This document shows positions 1 to 6,288 of a DNA stretch of 10,138 nt, piece after piece. The stretch is from Gammaproteobacteria bacterium (GTDB taxonomy: Bacteria > Pseudomonadota > Gammaproteobacteria > J044), in contig RFHG01000099.1 of NCBI GenBank assembly GCA_003696465.1, positions 1 through 10,138 on the forward strand. Reading direction: 5' to 3'. Position numbers and translations under genes: made by a program. Position 1 is the first letter of the stretch; every line of letters starts with the position of its first letter. The notes under the pieces are model-generated. The model had not been told where the DNA came from. It saw only the letters and a list, made by a program, of their open reading frames with translations, and searched no databases.

Positions 1-336
1 GTCTGTCTGGGGCACCAGGCCATCGCCAGCGCCTTCGGAGGCCATATCGAGCGCGCCGCACGCCTGATGCATGGCAAGACAAGCCCGATCCATCACGATG
101 GCAAGGATCTGTTCCGCGGCATTCCCAGCCCATTCACGGCCACGCGCTATCACTCACTGATCGTTGCCGAGCCCCTTCCAGACTGCCTGGTTCGCACCGC
201 ATGGACCGAAGAAGGGGAGCTCATGGGGCTAAAGCACCGCACACATCCGACCTTCGGTGTCCAGTTCCATCCGGAATCGATTCTGACTGAGCATGGGCAC
301 CAGCTGCTGAAAAACTTCCTGGAGATCAGGCCATGA
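1..336 (+). CDS. trpG: Anthranilate synthase glutaminase subunit (TrpG/PabA), C-terminal part
   Basis: This is the C-terminal 111 residues of a class I glutamine amidotransferase; the N-terminal part lies before the window. It hydrolyses glutamine and passes ammonia to TrpE to make anthranilate, the first step of tryptophan synthesis. The window opens in frame inside the nucleophile elbow: the second codon is the catalytic cysteine (VCLGHQAIA). The other two catalytic residues lie in FHPES, with His at 268-270 and Glu at 274-276, so the Cys-His-Glu triad is complete. The stop codon overlaps the trpD start by ATGA (333-336), implying translational coupling. TrpG and PabA cannot be told apart by sequence alone, and one subunit may serve both TrpE and PabB; the tight link to trpD and trpC favours the name trpG. 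Confidence 0.93.
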   Translation, partial: VCLGHQAIASAFGGHIERAARLMHGKTSPIHHDGKDLFRGIPSPFTATRYHSLIVAEPLPDCLVRTAWTEEGELMGLKHRTHPTFGVQFHPESILTEHGHQLLKNFLEIRP

Positions 337-1370
337 AAACCCGGCTGACGACGTTCCTGCGCGATTTGCAGGCGCATCGCCTGCCCGATGCACAACGCAC
401 GGAGACCGTGTTCCGAGCCATCATGAACGGCGAATTGACGGCAGCGCAGATCGCGGCCGTACTCATGGGGCTGTCCGTTCTGGGCGAGAACGCGGATGTC
501 ATCACAGGTGCGGCCCGAGCCATGCGTGCGGCTGCGGTGCGCATCCGGCCCAAGTGCGAGGGGCTGCTGGACACCTGCGGTACCGGGGGCGATGGCGCAT
601 CGACCTTCAATATCTCAACCACGGTCGCCTTCGTCGCATCAGCCTGCGGTGTTCCCGTGGCCAAGCACGGCAATCGCGCCATCTCGTCGAAATCCGGCAG
701 CGCCGACGTACTCGAGGCCCTGGGCGTAAACATCGACCTTGAACCCGAGCAGGTGTGTCGCTGCATCGAACAGATCGGCATCGGCTTCCTGTTCGCACCC
801 AGCCATCACCCGGCCATGCGTCATGCCGGAGCTGTGCGCCGCGAACTGGGCGTGCGCACGGTGTTCAACCTGCTTGGCCCCTTGACGAATCCGGCCGGTG
901 CCCCATTCCAGGTGCTGGGCGTGTATGCCGAGGACAGGCTCGAGCCTGTTGCCGAGGCGCTGAAACAGCTGGGCACTCGGCGTGCGCTGGTCGTTCATGG
1001 CGCCGACGGTCTCGACGAGATCACGACCACGACCATCACGCATGCGATGCTGGTCGAAAAAGATGCTCCCCTGCAGCGATTCGAACTCGACCCGGCGGCA
1101 TTCGGCATGCCCTATGCCACGCCGGAGGCGCTCGCCGGAGGCGATGCGGCCACCAATGCAGCCATCATCCGACACATCCTCGCCGGACAGCACGGCGCAG
1201 GTCGCGACATCGTACTGCTCAATACAGCCGCCGCGCTCTGGATCACCGGCAAGGCAGACGGCATCCCGGCCGGACTGGAACTGGCAGCCCAAGCCATCGA
1301 TTCCGGCCGTGCTCTGGAAAAACTGCAGGCCCTGGCCGACATCAGCCAGACCATGCGGAGCCGTCGATGA
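333..1370 (+). CDS. trpD: Anthranilate phosphoribosyltransferase
   Basis: A 345-residue cytoplasmic enzyme that joins anthranilate to phosphoribosyl pyrophosphate, the second committed step of tryptophan synthesis. The family length is normal. The helical N-terminal domain (about 1-70) is followed by the phosphoribosyl-binding loop CGTGGDG at 82-88, then KHGNRA at 111-116 and SSKSGSADVLE at 118-128. An HHPAMRH stretch near residue 157 and NLLGPLTNP near residue 180 are also typical. The ATG overlaps the trpG stop in an ATGA, and its own stop overlaps the trpC start in the same way, so the three genes are expected to be one translationally coupled unit. I see no promoter or attenuator inside the gene. 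Nothing looks truncated or abnormal. Confidence 0.98.
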   Translation: MKTRLTTFLRDLQAHRLPDAQRTETVFRAIMNGELTAAQIAAVLMGLSVLGENADVITGAARAMRAAAVRIRPKCEGLLDTCGTGGDGASTFNISTTVAFVASACGVPVAKHGNRAISSKSGSADVLEALGVNIDLEPEQVCRCIEQIGIGFLFAPSHHPAMRHAGAVRRELGVRTVFNLLGPLTNPAGAPFQVLGVYAEDRLEPVAEALKQLGTRRALVVHGADGLDEITTTTITHAMLVEKDAPLQRFELDPAAFGMPYATPEALAGGDAATNAAIIRHILAGQHGAGRDIVLLNTAAALWITGKADGIPAGLELAAQAIDSGRALEKLQALADISQTMRSRR

Positions 1371-2155
1371 GCTCGATCCTGCAGCGGATTGCCGCCGACA
1401 AGCGCGCTTGGGTCGAAAAGCGCAAGAAGCTCATGCCAGCAGCCGAACTGCTCATGCAGGCCCGCGAGAGGCAGCCATTGGACTTCGCCGGTGCCCTGAT
1501 CTCACGCATCCGCCGAGGCGAGAATGCCGTCATTGCCGAGGTGAAGAAGGCCAGTCCGTCCAGAGGTGTCATTCGGGCCGATTTCGATGCGCTGGCCATT
1601 GCCCGCAGCTACGAAAAAGCCGGCGCAACCTGCCTTTCCGTGCTGACCGATGTACCCTATTTCCAGGGCAGCGATGCGTATCTGCGCAACATCCGCGAAC
1701 ATGTCAGCCTGCCACTGTTGCGCAAGGACTTCATGCTGGATCCTTATCAGGTCATCGAGGCCCGGGCCCTAGGCGCGGATGCCATCCTGGTCATCCTGGC
1801 CATGGTCGATGACACACTGGCCGCCGAGCTTGCGTCCGCAGCCCGCGAACTGGGGCTCGCTGTGCTGCCCGAAGTGCACGATGCCATGGAACTGGATCGC
1901 GCGCTGAAGCTGGACACGCCATTGCTGGGCATCAACAACCGCAACCTGCACACGTTTGAAACCCGCCTAACCACCACACTCGATCTGCTTCCCCGCGTAC
2001 CGGAAGATCGCGTGGTCATCACCGAATCCGGCATCCACACAGCAGAAGATGTACGCACGATGAACGAGGCCGGCGTGCATGGCTTCCTGATCGGCGAATC
2101 CTTGATGCGCCAGCCTGATCCTGGCCAGGCGCTTAAAGCGCTCATATCGTCATAA
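1367..2155 (+). CDS. trpC: Indole-3-glycerol-phosphate synthase
   Basis: A 262-residue TIM-barrel enzyme that closes the indole ring from carboxyphenylamino-deoxyribulose phosphate, releasing CO2. The start is the ATG overlapping the trpD stop (1367-1370); the open frame runs further upstream but that part is only the shadow of trpD. Residues matching the known catalytic set are visible: Glu58 and Lys60 in AEVKKASPS, Lys120 in RKDF, Glu169 in LPEVH, Asn190 in GINNRNL and Ser221 in ESGI. It is monofunctional; there is no fused TrpF domain. The gene ends directly at a strong hairpin terminator and no trpF, trpB or trpA follows, so the tryptophan genes are split into at least two loci, as is common in pseudomonads and related proteobacteria. 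Confidence 0.98.
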   Translation: MSSILQRIAADKRAWVEKRKKLMPAAELLMQARERQPLDFAGALISRIRRGENAVIAEVKKASPSRGVIRADFDALAIARSYEKAGATCLSVLTDVPYFQGSDAYLRNIREHVSLPLLRKDFMLDPYQVIEARALGADAILVILAMVDDTLAAELASAARELGLAVLPEVHDAMELDRALKLDTPLLGINNRNLHTFETRLTTTLDLLPRVPEDRVVITESGIHTAEDVRTMNEAGVHGFLIGESLMRQPDPGQALKALISS

Positions 2156-2185
2156 AAAAGCCCCGGTCGGTAACCGGGGCTTTTT
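2155..2185. terminator. Bidirectional intrinsic terminator between trpC and the lipoprotein gene
   Basis: A perfect 8-bp stem, GCCCCGGT (2160-2167) with ACCGGGGC (2173-2180), has a 5-base loop. It is flanked by A5 on the left and T5 on the right, so either transcript ends in a U run. It starts at the trpC stop codon and lies 17 bases beyond the stop of the convergent gene, which fits shared termination of two converging genes. Confidence 0.93.
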
Positions 2186-2201
2186 CAATTCAGCCAGAAG
2201 A

Positions 2202-2912
2202 CTATTCGCTTTCCGGTACCTGGGTCTGCTTGCCTGCAGCGGGCTCGGCGCTCTTGTGGTAGCCCAGCACCTCTTCGACGCGCTCGAACAGCTCGTCGGC
2301 CAGCTTACGCTTGAGCGGCTGGTTGACCCAGTGCCCGTTCTGGTACACCTGTCCCAGGGTGCGGATCTCCAGCTTGCTGGCCTGCGCGCCATCAGGAAGC
2401 GTGGCACGGAACACGCGCACGACATAGCGATAGCGTGTCAGATCCGAGCTTGAGGCGATGCCGAACATGGCCGTGATCGATGGATTGTTCGCGCCCTTGC
2501 GCACCCATTCCGTGGTCACGATGCCGCTCGGAGAATCCACGGCATCCACGGGCAGGTTCAGGCTGGTCATGGCATCGACGACGGCCGAGAACAGCTCGGA
2601 AGCTTCCACCGGATAAACGCGGGCATGCAGGGCAACAGCCTTGCCAGCCACGATCTGACGGTATTTTTCGGGCAGCGCGGCACCGCTGTTGCTGGCCACC
2701 TGTTCGCTCATCGGCACCTCGATCTCGGCGCGCAGCTCCGGCGGCACTTCGAGGTGTTTGCGCGATTCAGCATGGACACCACCTCTGTCCGCATCGCGTG
2801 CATAGGCAGGTCCGGACTCATCGACATCCCAGAAAAGCTTCGGCATGCCACCGCATCCGGCCAGCAGACCAAGCCCGGCCAACAGCATGATCATCGTTGC
2901 GTGTCTGTTCAT
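2202..2912 (-). CDS. BamC/NlpB-like outer-membrane lipoprotein
   Basis: A 236-residue lipoprotein. A short charged start (MNRH), a hydrophobic core and the lipobox LLAGC give lipid attachment at Cys20; Gly at +2 argues for the outer membrane. The mature part begins with a segment rich in acidic residues and prolines (LEVPPEL), like the unstructured BamC N-terminus that contacts BamD. Near residues 90-200 it has one domain with VEASELFSAVVDAM, GIVTTEWV and a C-terminal helix (LKRKLADELFERVEEVL), resembling a BamC helix-grip domain. E. coli BamC carries two such domains and is about 344 residues, so this would be a short form. An in-frame ATG at 2942 would add ten residues before the signal peptide and is less likely. 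It is not beside dapA, the usual BamC neighbour. The family assignment is from pattern memory and is moderate; that it is a lipoprotein is firm. Confidence 0.65.
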   Translation of the reverse strand: MNRHATMIMLLAGLGLLAGCGGMPKLFWDVDESGPAYARDADRGGVHAESRKHLEVPPELRAEIEVPMSEQVASNSGAALPEKYRQIVAGKAVALHARVYPVEASELFSAVVDAMTSLNLPVDAVDSPSGIVTTEWVRKGANNPSITAMFGIASSSDLTRYRYVVRVFRATLPDGAQASKLEIRTLGQVYQNGHWVNQPLKRKLADELFERVEEVLGYHKSAEPAAGKQTQVPESE

Positions 2913-2965
2913 GGCTGCGCATTCAACCCGCAACATGTGCATTGGTCAATGGTGGATGCAAAAAG

Positions 2966-2994
2966 AAAAGGGGGCGCCTGTTGGCACCCCCTTT
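2966..2994 (-). terminator. Intrinsic terminator of the Cyc2-like gene
   Basis: An inverted repeat pairs AAAGGGGG (2967-2974) with CCCCCTTT (2987-2994). After one mismatch the stem continues as GCC/GGC around a TGTT loop. Read on the minus strand, the stem is followed by TTTTCTTTTT, a good U tract. It starts 29 bases past the stop of the cytochrome-porin gene and 54 bases before the lipoprotein start, so it should separate the two transcripts. Confidence 0.88.
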
Positions 2995-3023
2995 CCCGGT
3001 TCACACCTGGAGTTCGAGTTCGC

Positions 3024-4271
3024 TTAGATGAGCGCCTCGATGTCCAGCAGCGTGGTCTTGGTCGTGGTCGAGCCAAGGCCGACGTTCGGCGTAACCTTCG
3101 TGTTGTTGTAGATCAGCGAGATCACGAAGTTCTGGTAAACCTCGTACTCGGCACCAACCTGCCACTGACGAGCCTTGGTGCCCGTGAACAGGGCTGCCAG
3201 GTTGTCCTTGTTCTTCATCTCGCCGTAACCGGCACCGAAGATCAGGTTGTGCAGCGGCTTGACGTTGGCGCGGAAGTGCCAGCCTTCCAGATCGCCTGCC
3301 GTCGTGTTGAACAGGTTGACCTTGTTGCCACCGGTGAAGACCGAAGACTTCTTGGCCGAAGCGAAGTCGGCATACACACCAACCTGCGTGTCACCCAGCT
3401 CGCCGTGAGCCTGGAAGTCCAGGAACCACTTCTTCATCTCGAGCTGAACGGTCGGAGCAAGGCCAGCTGCCACAGCCGTGGCGCTGTTACCCGTGCGACC
3501 GGAGGTGATGCCACCACCGAAGCCGAGCTCCCAACCGGCAACCTCAGGCTGCAGGAACACGCGGAACGACGGAGCAAGCTTCCAGCTGTTCGGCACAGCG
3601 CCGTCCAGTGCGATGCCGTCGGTGATCAGAGAGACAGAGGCCATGGCCCAGTCGTTGGCTGCCCAGAGTGCCACACCACCGGTGTTGCCGCCGAACGAAC
3701 CGAGCTGATTCTCAGCAGACAGGGCCTTGCCGTTCAGCATACTGCCGTGCTGACCGTGAACAGAAGAGAACTCCAGACCAGCGGTCTCGCCGAAACCGGT
3801 GTTGAAGATGTTCACGCCGGCGCGGAAGCCGCCGAAGTCGAACGAATTCATGATCTGAATGTTGGCAAACGTGCCGTCATACTCGATGAACACGCCGCTG
3901 TTGGTGCCGAAGCGACCACCGATCAGCAGCACCTGGTCGGCCGTGATGGCAGCCGTCTTCGTCGTCGGAGCAGCCGTCGTGCTCACGCTCTGGAACTGCG
4001 GACGAACCACAGCCGTGATGTTGAGCTGAGCCGGGATGGACAGGGCCTCATCCTCAACCAGGGCCTGCTCACCCACGTCGGTGAAGCCGTTCATCTTGAA
4101 CGAGCGACCGAACGAGGACAGCGTCGGGAAGCTCATGAAATGGCAGCTCAAGCAAGCTGCGCCAGTCTGGCGTGCAAACGCCGGAATTGCCTCGGACGTC
4201 GTCGGCGCAACCGCAACTGCGGAAACAGCGACCACGGCGAAGGCAGCAGCAGAAAGAAGTGTCTTCTTCAT
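3024..4271 (-). CDS. Cyc2-like outer-membrane monoheme cytochrome-porin fusion
   Basis: A 415-residue exported protein. A Sec signal peptide (MKKTLLSAAAF, cleavage probably after Ala28) is followed at once by a small cytochrome c segment: PAFARQTG at 30-37, heme motif CLSCH at 40-44, then FPTLSSFGRSFKMNGF at 48-63. The remaining 350 residues alternate polar and hydrophobic positions with many Gly, Phe, Tyr and Trp (for example VGVYADFA and WQVGAEYEVYQNFVISLIY), reading as a barrel of about 14-16 strands. One heme in front of a porin, with the FARQTG...CxxCH...FGRxFK signature, is the Cyc2 plan; Cyc2 takes electrons from Fe(II) at the cell surface. The ATG at 4271 is chosen because it begins the signal peptide and has GGAGG 12 bases upstream; in-frame codons further upstream lie in the leader. 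Every Lys codon is AAG and nearly all Glu codons are GAG, suggesting high expression. Homologues also occur in bacteria not known to oxidise iron, so the electron donor is unproven. Confidence 0.72.
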   Translation of the reverse strand: MKKTLLSAAAFAVVAVSAVAVAPTTSEAIPAFARQTGAACLSCHFMSFPTLSSFGRSFKMNGFTDVGEQALVEDEALSIPAQLNITAVVRPQFQSVSTTAAPTTKTAAITADQVLLIGGRFGTNSGVFIEYDGTFANIQIMNSFDFGGFRAGVNIFNTGFGETAGLEFSSVHGQHGSMLNGKALSAENQLGSFGGNTGGVALWAANDWAMASVSLITDGIALDGAVPNSWKLAPSFRVFLQPEVAGWELGFGGGITSGRTGNSATAVAAGLAPTVQLEMKKWFLDFQAHGELGDTQVGVYADFASAKKSSVFTGGNKVNLFNTTAGDLEGWHFRANVKPLHNLIFGAGYGEMKNKDNLAALFTGTKARQWQVGAEYEVYQNFVISLIYNNTKVTPNVGLGSTTTKTTLLDIEALI

Positions 4272-4283
4272 ATCCGTGTTTTT

Positions 4284-4288
4284 CCTCC
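4284..4288 (-). promoter_or_regulatory. Ribosome binding site deciding the Cyc2-like start
   Basis: The minus strand reads GGAGG here, 12 bases before the ATG at 4271. The spacing is slightly long, but it is the best Shine-Dalgarno match in the leader. It supports the start directly before the signal peptide rather than the in-frame ATG at 4439, which would put 56 residues with no signal peptide character in front. Confidence 0.6.
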
Positions 4289-4297
4289 ACTTGGATT

Positions 4298-4313
4298 CGG
4301 CTCCATGGAGCCG
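4298..4313. repeat. Perfect 16-bp palindrome in the leader of the Cyc2-like gene
   Basis: CGGCTCCATGGAGCCG is its own reverse complement. It lies 26-42 bases upstream of the start codon and 9 bases beyond the ribosome binding site. As DNA it could be an operator for a dimeric protein; in RNA it could form a compact GC-rich hairpin just before the ribosome site. No U run follows, so it is not a terminator. Confidence 0.6.
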
Positions 4314-4337
4314 TTTGTTGATTTCCCCATCCCCAGG

Positions 4338-4375
4338 GCACCTGTGATGCACCCCATCTCCGGGGAGACAGGTGC
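4338..4375. repeat. Nested inverted repeat in the leader of the Cyc2-like gene
   Basis: An outer 8-bp stem pairs GCACCTGT (4338-4345) with ACAGGTGC (4368-4375). Inside it CCCC (4352-4355) can pair with GGGG (4362-4365). On the minus-strand transcript a second GATGGGG copy just downstream of the stem could compete for the C-rich strand, so two alternative folds are conceivable. No known riboswitch family was recognised; a structured leader or an operator are both possible. Confidence 0.5.
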
Positions 4376-4376
4376 A

Positions 4377-4405
4377 ACTGTGACCAGGCTCACAATACGT
4401 GTCAA
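4377..4405 (-). promoter_or_regulatory. Candidate sigma-70 promoter of the Cyc2-like gene
   Basis: The minus strand shows a perfect TTGACA (4405-4400), then 17 bases, then CACAGT (4382-4377), a weak -10 element matching three of six consensus bases. The start codon lies about 106 bases downstream, leaving room for the structured leader. The -10 is poor, so the promoter may need an activator or the true one may lie elsewhere in 4272-4478. Confidence 0.35.
4379..4394. promoter_or_regulatory. CRP/Vfr-type binding site
   Basis: TGTGACCAGGCTCACA is a perfect TGTGA-N6-TCACA, the core consensus of CRP-family regulators (CRP, Vfr, Clp). It lies 108 bases upstream of the Cyc2-like start and overlaps the spacer and -10 of the candidate promoter. 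That placement would favour repression if the promoter call is right. A degenerate second copy, TGTGA-N7-ACACA, lies at 4422-4438. Which regulator this species has cannot be seen here. Confidence 0.5.
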
Positions 4406-4478
4406 CAAGCCACAATTCATGTGTGACAAAATGACACACTCCGCCCGAAATCGCTTGTTTGGGGCTTTTCAGGCATGA

Positions 4479-5831
4479 TCAAGGATGCGCGGATTCAAAA
4501 AAGATGCGGTCGATGTTGTGCTGCCAGCTACCCTCGAAGGCCGCAAGCCACCGCTCGGCCTGGGTCTGGCCAGTGGCCAGTGCCTGTTCGATCGGCCTCA
4601 GAAACACACGCTCGTCCTCCCCGCTTTCATTGCACACGGCCAGCCGCTTCAGGCCAGCGCGCGCAATGGCCAGCATATCAACGCACCAGTCACGCACACG
4701 ACGCCCCCGGAAAGTCGCCGCGAGCGCCTTGCGAGCCGCCTCGGCACGCAAGGCCACGACCTCGGCATGACTCCAGTCTGAACACAAGGCCCAGGCCTCA
4801 CGACAGGCCTGCTCATCATAGAGCAGCCCCTTCCACAAGGCCGGCAACGAACAGATCCAGGGCCAGGGGCCGGCATCGGCCCCGCGCATCTCCAGATACT
4901 GTTTCAAGCGCACATCCGGAAACAGCGTGGAAAGATGCAGTTCCCAATCGGCCAGCGTCGGACGCTCGCCGGGCGCTTGCGGCAGTCGCCCTTGCAGGAA
5001 TGCGCGGAAGCTTTCTCCAGTGCAATCGATGTAACGGCCTTGTCGCACGATAAAATACATGGGCACATCCAGCGCCCACTCCGCATAGGCGCGAAAACCG
5101 AAATCCGGCGCAAACGCGCAAGCAGGCACTCCCGTGCGGGCCGGATCCGTGTGCAGCCAGGCCCGCGCGCGATTGGACAGATATCCGTTGGGGCGCCCAT
5201 CTACGAACGGACTGGCTGCAAACATGGCCGTGACCAGCGGCTGCAGCGCAAGACCGATGCGCATCTTGCGCGCCATGTCCACCTCGGAATCGAAATCGAG
5301 ATTGGCCTGTACCGTCGCCGTACGCAGCATCATATCCAATCCGAGCCGTCCGACCTTGGGCATGTAACGACGCATGATTGCATAGCGTTCTTTCGGCATC
5401 CAGGGAATCTCATCGCGCCGCCATTTCGGCTGGAAGCCCAGGGCCAGAAAACCGATGCGCAAGGTCTCGGTGGCCTGACGCAACATGTGCAGATGATCGG
5501 TGACCTCGCGGCAGGTATCAAAGATGCTGGCCAGCGGTGCGCCGGAAAGCTCAAGCTGACCACCGGGCTCCAGCGTGATCGAGGCTGGGCCGTTGCGCAA
5601 GCCGGTCAGTCTGTCCTGTTCCAAGATGGGCTCCCAGCCCTCACCCTGCAGCATTTCCAGCAGGCTGCGGATGCTGCGTTCCCCCTCATACGGCACGGGC
5701 CTGAGCGTCTCCAGGCAAAAACCAATCTTCTCGTGCTCAGTGCCGATACGCCACTGACTCCGCGGCTTGCAACCACGGGCCAGCCAGGCGACCAGATCGT
5801 CGATACCATCAACGGCTTCGCAATGACTCAT
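4479..5831 (-). CDS. gshA: Glutamate-cysteine ligase, plant/alphaproteobacterial type
   Basis: A 450-residue ATP-dependent ligase joining the gamma-carboxyl of glutamate to cysteine, the first step of glutathione synthesis, in the cytoplasm. It belongs to the GCS2-type family found in alphaproteobacteria, xanthomonads and plants rather than the E. coli GshA type. Landmarks are GTEHEKIGF (30-38), SITLEPGGQLELSG (84-97), MPKERYAIMRRYMPKVG (145-161), DMMLRTATVQANLDF (166-180), LALQPLVTAMFAASPF (194-209) and GYLSNRARAW (216-225). The length is normal for that group. The start ATG at 5831 has only a weak AGG upstream. A 41-base gap separates it from the VOC-fold gene upstream on the same strand, so the two probably share a transcript. 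No gshB is in the window. No clear terminator follows; some read-through toward the Cyc2-like gene is possible. Confidence 0.94.
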   Translation of the reverse strand: MSHCEAVDGIDDLVAWLARGCKPRSQWRIGTEHEKIGFCLETLRPVPYEGERSIRSLLEMLQGEGWEPILEQDRLTGLRNGPASITLEPGGQLELSGAPLASIFDTCREVTDHLHMLRQATETLRIGFLALGFQPKWRRDEIPWMPKERYAIMRRYMPKVGRLGLDMMLRTATVQANLDFDSEVDMARKMRIGLALQPLVTAMFAASPFVDGRPNGYLSNRARAWLHTDPARTGVPACAFAPDFGFRAYAEWALDVPMYFIVRQGRYIDCTGESFRAFLQGRLPQAPGERPTLADWELHLSTLFPDVRLKQYLEMRGADAGPWPWICSLPALWKGLLYDEQACREAWALCSDWSHAEVVALRAEAARKALAATFRGRRVRDWCVDMLAIARAGLKRLAVCNESGEDERVFLRPIEQALATGQTQAERWLAAFEGSWQHNIDRIFFESAHP

Positions 5832-5872
5832 CGCGCAAGCCTAGAGCACGAGCACCCACAAATCATGCACGT

Positions 5873-6235
5873 TCAATTCATCTGCATCAGTTCGATCGCA
5901 TGGCCGTCGGGATCGCGGCAGAACAGCGCCTTGCGGCCCGAGCGACTCAACGTGTAGCGAATTCCATGCGCCTGAAGACGCATGCGCACGACATCCAGAT
6001 CCTCCACACCCAACGCAAGATGATGATCACGCCCTCCGTGCCCGGGCCTTGCACACCCCAGGCAGGGGTCCGGAAGCTTCATCAGATGGATCTGGCCGCC
6101 GTCCTCAAGACGGTAGAATATACCGGGAAAGCCCAGATCCGGCCTCGCATCACGCTCAAGACCAAGCACCTGCTCGTAAAAGACGGCCGCCCGATCAAGA
6201 TCGGCGACCAGCAGACCGACATGCATCAGGCGCAT
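5873..6235 (-). CDS. Glyoxalase/VOC-fold metalloprotein of unknown substrate
   Basis: A 120-residue protein of the vicinal oxygen chelate superfamily (glyoxalase I, fosfomycin resistance proteins, extradiol dioxygenases). Two beta-alpha-beta-beta-beta halves are visible: HVGLLVADLDRAAVFYEQVLGL (first His is residue 5, cut here by its helix) to IHLMKLPDP, then HHLALGVEDLD to FCRDPDGHAIEL. Likely metal ligands are His5, His50, His71 or His72 and Glu115. The usual GloA second-ligand Glu is replaced by His50, so it may not be a lactoylglutathione lyase. The neighbouring gshA suggests, without proof, a glutathione-linked role such as aldehyde detoxification. The start at 6235 has GGAA nine bases upstream; an in-frame ATG at 6250 would add five residues. 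It diverges from folD across about 60 bases that must hold both promoters. Confidence 0.85.
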   Translation of the reverse strand: MRLMHVGLLVADLDRAAVFYEQVLGLERDARPDLGFPGIFYRLEDGGQIHLMKLPDPCLGCARPGHGGRDHHLALGVEDLDVVRMRLQAHGIRYTLSRSGRKALFCRDPDGHAIELMQMN

Positions 6236-6288
6236 GATCAAAGTTTCCATATCTGAACAAGTAGCATAAACGCTATCATTGTGCGAAA

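Noticed and set aside
755..1366. Upstream in-frame extension of trpC inside trpD
   Set aside because: The translated extension is Arg/His/Ala-rich low-quality sequence in the shadow of trpD, while the ATG at 1367 gives the exact normal length of TrpC and overlaps the trpD stop.
4338..4375. A known riboswitch, such as a c-di-GMP aptamer, upstream of the cytochrome gene
   Set aside because: The conserved core sequences of that class and others I know are absent; only generic hairpins are visible.
4272..4439. N-terminal extension of the Cyc2-like protein to an ATG at 4439
   Set aside because: The extra 56 residues contain no signal peptide and would bury the MKKTLLSAAAF signal inside the protein. 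The region holds inverted repeats and a CRP-type site, so it is read as leader and promoter.
4444..4470. Possible terminator hairpin GCCCGAAA/TTTGGGGC followed by TTTT on the plus strand
   Set aside because: The stem has an internal mismatch and the U run lies on the plus strand, where no gene ends; for gshA, on the minus strand, no U tract follows.
2625..4478. A 617-codon open frame on the plus strand opposite the cytochrome-porin gene
   Set aside because: It is longer than the real gene but lacks any recognisable domain, is rich in Arg, His and Val as expected for an antisense shadow, and arises from the strong codon bias (AAG, GAG, TTC) of the minus-strand gene. The minus-strand product has a signal peptide, heme motif and barrel pattern.
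4935..5957. A 340-codon open frame on the plus strand opposite gshA
   Set aside because: It lies antisense to a gene with many conserved family motifs, has no ribosome site or family features, and crosses into the next gene; it is a shadow.
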